Shown here: piece by piece, positions 51,620 through 55,352 of the stretch
Layout: every line of letters begins with the position of its first letter
Position numbering within the stretch: position 1 is the stretch's first letter
Assembly (NCBI RefSeq): GCF_900186505.1
Contig: NZ_LT891969.1
Location: 641,497 to 696,848, forward strand
Origin: Enorma phocaeensis
GTDB taxonomy: Bacteria > Actinomycetota > Coriobacteriia > Coriobacteriales > Coriobacteriaceae
Reading direction: 5' to 3'
DNA length: 55,352 nucleotides
The notes under the pieces: model-generated
What the model saw: the letters and a program-made list of their open reading frames with translations, nothing else
Told to the model about the DNA's origin: nothing
The model's database searches: none
Translations under genes and position numbers: made by a program

Positions 51620-53671
51620 ATGAAACTTTTACGAAATTTGCCCTGTTTTACCCAAAATACAACGGGACATAAAGTCATTGTTACTCTCGTTATGATTGGT
51701 GTTATCTCGTTTTTTCTTGAGATAACGCTATTTAACATTAATCATTGGTTAAGCTGTTTCCTAGAAAACCCTGCACAGATCAGTGAAAGCATAGTAATAG
51801 CCGATGACTCAGCTGACACTATTTCATTTTCAGAATTAAACAGGTCGATTGAAACCATTACTATTCAGGTTGAAGCAAACAATATCGTTACCGTTCAGTA
51901 CCAAATATCAGACGATGGAAGCACAGAGCTGTATTCCTTGCCTCAAACAGAAGTGTATTCAGGAAACGAACGCTCTTCGACTTTCCGAATCCACCCGTAC
52001 GGGGATGTAAAAGATCTTGTTGTAACGTTCCCCGGACTCAACGAGCCAATTTCAGTAAAATCTATATCTGTAAATCAGCCGGTCCCCTTCTTCTTCAGTA
52101 TCGGTCGCTATATCGCATCATTTCTTTTCATTTCTTTCATAGTGTACCTTCGGCCCAAAAGCAGCTGGAGTAGAATAATAGGAGTAGATAGCCCGGTTTA
52201 CAGAAGGGCTTCACTTGTTGTCCTCATTATCGTGTTGGCAGTCATAACGATGACATGCCATATAGGTAGCGACGATCCCAACGTGCCTTGGTACGACGGA
52301 TTTGCCCATAACGAGTACACAGAGCTGGCACGTTCGTTTGCCGAAGGAAAAGTTACACTTAATGAAGAGCCGCCTGACTGGCTGAAACAACTTGATAATC
52401 CCTACGATGCTTCCCTGCGCAATCGCATAGCTGAAGAGACTGGCATCGGCTACAAAAATGACGCAGCCTATTATAAAGGCTCCTACTATGTCTATTTTGG
52501 AGTAGTTCCAGTCGTGCTGTTCTATCTCCCATACTTCTTACTTACTGGCAACGACCTTCCCAACTCGATTGTCACCCTTTTCATGGCGCTTGCTTCGACT
52601 GTTGTCTTATGGCTACTCTTCAGAGCGATTATCCGTCATTATCATCCAACAATATCGTTGTCAACTTTTATTTTGTCATTCCTCGGATCACTTGGAGCAT
52701 CGTACGTTGTGGTAGTGCTAGGACGACCAAGTTTCTACTCAGTGCCCAGTATGTGCGGTTTTGCGTTTGTTCTAATTGGATTACTGTTAACAGTTCAATC
52801 AATTAACGACAGTAATCCTTCGAGTCGGTATGCAAAGCTTTGCTTTGGTTCTTTAGCTATGGGTTTAGTTGCAGGCTGTAGGCCACAGCTGCTAATACTC
52901 TCTATTCCATGGGCGGTCATACTAGTAAAACAAATTAAGACATACTATAAAGCAAAGAAGCTAAAATGCATGATACGAGTTATTGCTTGCGTCATTGTCC
53001 CTTTGATTGCAATAGCCATCCCTCTTATGTACTACAACTTCATTCGCTTTGAATCTCCGCTAGATTTTGGTGCAAATTACAATCTGGCAGGTAACGATAT
53101 GACTCTTAGAGGATTCGATTTCGTGAGAGCGGGAGAAGGGGTTTTTTACTATCTTCTACAGCCCCCCGCACTAACGACAAGTTTTCCCTTTTTACAACCA
53201 ACGGCAATCAATACTAGTTTTCCTGGAATGACTGTTTCTGAGCCACTGATTGGTGGCATGTTAACTTGCTATCCGTTTGTTTCCGTAATCCCTCTTCTAT
53301 TCCTTTGCCGCATCAACGATAGAAAACAGAAGACAATTATCTTTCTTTTTCTTATCCTCGGTTTCATAGTGTGCGTTTTTGATACTGAAGGTGCAGGACT
53401 ACTCCCAAGGTATGGTCTCGATTTTTCCCTGTGCTTCTGCTTCGCATCTACGGCAACGGCTTTTTCTATCGAAACTCAAGAAAAGAACGGGGACAGAAGC
53501 ATCCCTCTTCATTTTGCGCATCTTACTCTCTTCTACAGTGTTTTAATTGGAATAGTGATGTTGGTATTTCAGCGGTTTGGCATCATGTCATCAGCTATGG
53601 GCCCCACGGGAATGACATGGCCAGCAGATTTATGGGAATACATCCGCCTCTCTGCTCAGTTTTGGGCATAG
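51620..53671 (+). CDS. Large polytopic membrane protein, GT-C-like
   Basis: This 683-aa protein has one N-terminal membrane segment (residues about 18-40), then an extracytoplasmic beta-rich domain (to about 155), then ten or more membrane segments. An acidic loop (GSDDPNVPWYDGFAHNEY) after an early segment is in the position of the catalytic loop in GT-C glycosyltransferases. I do not see a named family. Following a GT2 enzyme, it may transfer lipid-linked sugar outside the cell. AT-rich codon use marks it as part of the acquired module. ATG 51620 is preferred; 51614 is possible. Confidence 0.72.
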   Translation: MKLLRNLPCFTQNTTGHKVIVTLVMIGVISFFLEITLFNINHWLSCFLENPAQISESIVIADDSADTISFSELNRSIETITIQVEANNIVTVQYQISDDGSTELYSLPQTEVYSGNERSSTFRIHPYGDVKDLVVTFPGLNEPISVKSISVNQPVPFFFSIGRYIASFLFISFIVYLRPKSSWSRIIGVDSPVYRRASLVVLIIVLAVITMTCHIGSDDPNVPWYDGFAHNEYTELARSFAEGKVTLNEEPPDWLKQLDNPYDASLRNRIAEETGIGYKNDAAYYKGSYYVYFGVVPVVLFYLPYFLLTGNDLPNSIVTLFMALASTVVLWLLFRAIIRHYHPTISLSTFILSFLGSLGASYVVVVLGRPSFYSVPSMCGFAFVLIGLLLTVQSINDSNPSSRYAKLCFGSLAMGLVAGCRPQLLILSIPWAVILVKQIKTYYKAKKLKCMIRVIACVIVPLIAIAIPLMYYNFIRFESPLDFGANYNLAGNDMTLRGFDFVRAGEGVFYYLLQPPALTTSFPFLQPTAINTSFPGMTVSEPLIGGMLTCYPFVSVIPLLFLCRINDRKQKTIIFLFLILGFIVCVFDTEGAGLLPRYGLDFSLCFCFASTATAFSIETQEKNGDRSIPLHFAHLTLFYSVLIGIVMLVFQRFGIMSSAMGPTGMTWPADLWEYIRLSAQFWA

Positions 53672-53751
53672 GGCCGACTCATTGCTATTTCAGTCACTTA
53701 CCATTTAACTAGAATATCTAGTCAACGGTTATTTATAGGGAGAGAAAAAGG

Positions 53752-54840
53752 GTGAAACGGCTCGTTAATTTGGATTTATTGAGATCGCTTTGCATGCTAG
53801 CCGTTGTTGTCTGCCACTGCAGTCCATATTTAGGCATTTTGAATGGAATAAATGCCGATTTAATTGTCTCTATTACAGGAATTCTATGTGACCCAATTTT
53901 CTTTGCGCTCTCTGGCTACTTTGCAATACGACCGCTAAAGTCAAGCTTGTTGTCTTACTATTCACGTAAAATATCCACTGTCGTCCTTCCGTTATTTGCA
54001 TATTCTGTTGTCCTATTTCTTTACAAAACCAATAACTCAAATTGGTCAGTAGCTGAATATCTTCTTTTTTTCTCAAATGAGTTGGGGCCTTGGTGGTTTA
54101 TTCCCACACTAATTCCCTTTCTAGTCGTTGCGCCCTTTCTCTATTGGCAATTTGAGAAGCTTGACAACTATCAAATTAAAACGATTGCAAAGGCGGCTTG
54201 CTTAGTAACCCTGTTAGGAGTATGTCTAAACTATCTTTGTTGGCTGTTTAGAGTGACAAACCATTCGACACTTGAGCTGACAATCAATATTACAAAAAGA
54301 TTACTACCAACAGTATTGATTCCTGGTTCAGGCTATTTTATGTATTTCTGTCTAGGCTATTTCTATCGTCGACTCGCACCTGATACTTCTAGAACTACGA
54401 AAAAGAAGCTAATTGCGTTTGGCCTAGTGTTATGGGCTTTTGACGTAGTATCTGCTTACTTTGGGGTTGACCGCTTTGACCCCAGCTATCCATGGCTATT
54501 TGCAACGATTGCCATTCTTTTTCTTTTCGATGGCTTACAAGTGAATAATAACTTTTTCAGAAAAGTCATTGAATGGACCGCGCGACGCTCCTATGCAATT
54601 TATCTATTGCAATACACTTCCATTGCTATGATTGCACCTTTTTTATATGAGACAATGTTGCATGGAAGCATAGAACTGCTTACTATCCCCATTCGGGTTC
54701 TCATCTGGGTTGTTTTAGTGATATGTTCCTACTTTGCATCGCTCGCGATTGCATCGCTGCTTGACATCACACTTATTCGCATAATTCAACATGTTTACCA
54801 GCAAGCCGTAAAGTGTATAAATGTTCGATCAATCACTTAG
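53752..54840 (+). CDS. Acyltransferase 3 family membrane protein
   Basis: This 362-aa polytopic protein belongs to the OafA/WecH-type acyltransferase 3 family. It starts NLDLLRSLCMLAVVVCHCSPYLG, where the conserved H of VVCHC fits the catalytic position. FALSGYFAIRPL and GPWWFIPTLIPFLVV are further family blocks. It would add an acyl group, often O-acetyl, to a surface glycan. The start is a GTG at 53752, with AGGGAG upstream. Confidence 0.88.
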   Translation: MKRLVNLDLLRSLCMLAVVVCHCSPYLGILNGINADLIVSITGILCDPIFFALSGYFAIRPLKSSLLSYYSRKISTVVLPLFAYSVVLFLYKTNNSNWSVAEYLLFFSNELGPWWFIPTLIPFLVVAPFLYWQFEKLDNYQIKTIAKAACLVTLLGVCLNYLCWLFRVTNHSTLELTINITKRLLPTVLIPGSGYFMYFCLGYFYRRLAPDTSRTTKKKLIAFGLVLWAFDVVSAYFGVDRFDPSYPWLFATIAILFLFDGLQVNNNFFRKVIEWTARRSYAIYLLQYTSIAMIAPFLYETMLHGSIELLTIPIRVLIWVVLVICSYFASLAIASLLDITLIRIIQHVYQQAVKCINVRSIT

Positions 54841-54936
54841 GCAGCTCATAGGAAAGCAGATTTCTTGCTATAGGGCATCGCGTCAGTCGCAAAAAGATGA
54901 CGAACCACTCTCGACATTTTGAAACACTTCTCATGA
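54841..54936. other. Gap before the IS end ladder
   Basis: No gene or clear terminator is seen between the acyltransferase and the first IS256-like terminus. Confidence 0.4.
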
Positions 54937-55195
54937 TGTACCGTCGAGATGAGCAGTAGCCTCACTTAGTAACGAAAATCAACCGAGATGGTACCGCCGG
55001 TTGGCTAGGTGCCGCCAAGATTCTTTCGCGCTTTCCGCTACCGTTAAGATACTTAACCGCTTTCCGGCAGCCGCATAGGCCCACCCTCCGGTACGGCCAC
55101 CCCTCCGGCAGCGTCACGTCCGGGGGTACCGTCAAGTTTCTTGCGCACTTTCCGACAGCCCCATAGGCCCGCCGCCCGGTGCGGCTACTCGTCCA
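54937..55195. mobile_element. Ladder of truncated IS256-type ends
   Basis: At least three left-end fragments of IS256-like elements lie head to tail. They begin at 55008 (GGTGCCGCCAAGATTC), 55037 (GCTACCGTTAAGAT) and 55125 (GGTACCGTCAAGTTTC). The third matches the intact element's left end over about 70 bp with few changes. The second includes a remnant of a transposase tail (DVTLPEG on the minus strand). Similar starts at 54937 (TGTACCGTCGAGAT) and 54990 (GGTACCGCCGG) may be older ends. Confidence 0.75.
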
Positions 55196-55274
55196 GTGTG
55201 TTTAGTCAAGTAGTTTTGAGCAGAAGGGACTGCGGTGGGAATCCTGGACCAAGGCGGGACAGGAGGAGAACCGC

Positions 55275-55352
55275 ATGTACAGCCAGGGGCAGAGGAAGCG
55301 CGCGATAGAGACCTTCATCAAATTCGACCATAGCTACGCCGACACCGTCGCA
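55275..55352 (+). CDS. IS3-family transposase OrfA, partial
   Basis: The window ends 26 codons into this frame, which begins MYSQGQRKRAIETFIKFDHS, the usual start of IS3-type helix-turn-helix OrfA proteins. AGGAGGAGA precedes the ATG. The element's left end is probably at about 55197 (TGTGTTTAGTCAAG), where the IS256 end fragment breaks off. Confidence 0.75.
   Translation, partial: MYSQGQRKRAIETFIKFDHSYADTVA

Overview
The window looks like chromosomal DNA of a high-GC Gram-positive gut actinobacterium of class Coriobacteriia, most like Collinsella. This is inferred from the high-GC codon use, the division and cell-wall (dcw) cluster order without ftsA, the Arg/Gly/Ser-rich tails on septal proteins, and the mix of PTS sugar uptake with a nickel/peptide-type ABC importer. 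No rRNA or other species-level marker is present, so the genus is an inference.

Layout. (1) 1-3.0 kb is an insertion-sequence block: an IS110-type transposase, a roughly 130-nt imperfect hairpin repeat, and a complete IS1595-family element with 25-bp terminal inverted repeats and an 8-bp target duplication. (2) 3.1-19.6 kb, all on the minus strand, is a complete dcw cluster transcribed as mraZ-rsmH-ftsL-ftsI-murF-mraY-murD-ftsW-murG-murC-murB-ftsQ-ftsZ. It has a recognisable mraZ promoter with MraZ-box-like repeats upstream. Most genes abut or overlap; ftsZ is set apart by a 190-bp leader with a terminator-like hairpin and a palindrome. (3) 19.6-22.9 kb holds two repeat arrays, xerD and pyrG. 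(4) 23.4-28.8 kb is a five-gene ABC importer, probably for nickel: one ATPase has a His-rich N-terminus and the binding protein ends in a His-rich motif. (5) 28.9-32.3 kb has an array of short imperfect repeats, cca (tRNA nucleotidyltransferase) and pepC. (6) 32.3-36.6 kb has the general PTS genes ptsH-ptsI followed by two 1-phosphofructokinase-like PfkB kinases. (7) 36.7-38.5 kb has a stand-alone AAA ATPase, tRNA-Arg(TCT) and what looks like a decayed type I-C CRISPR fragment. (8) 38.5-45.4 kb is a carbohydrate operon: a phosphomannose-isomerase-like protein, fructose-type PTS IIB and IIC, a class II aldolase, IIA, an RpiR regulator and a split transketolase. (9) 45.5-55.35 kb contains a small membrane protein, a PfpI/DJ-1 protein and an AT-richer cell-envelope module (LTA-synthase-like sulfatase, GT2 glycosyltransferase, large polytopic membrane protein, acyltransferase). 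A complete IS256-type element interrupts this module. It ends in a ladder of truncated IS256 ends and the start of an IS3-type element.

How the parts fit. The dcw block makes lipid II and the septal machinery. HPr and enzyme I feed the fructose-type permease. The two PfkB kinases could phosphorylate the imported ketose phosphate to the bisphosphate needed by the aldolase, and the split transketolase would then exchange carbon with the pentose phosphate pathway. The RpiR protein is the likely regulator of that operon. The right-hand module probably makes or decorates a surface glycan and looks laterally mobile.
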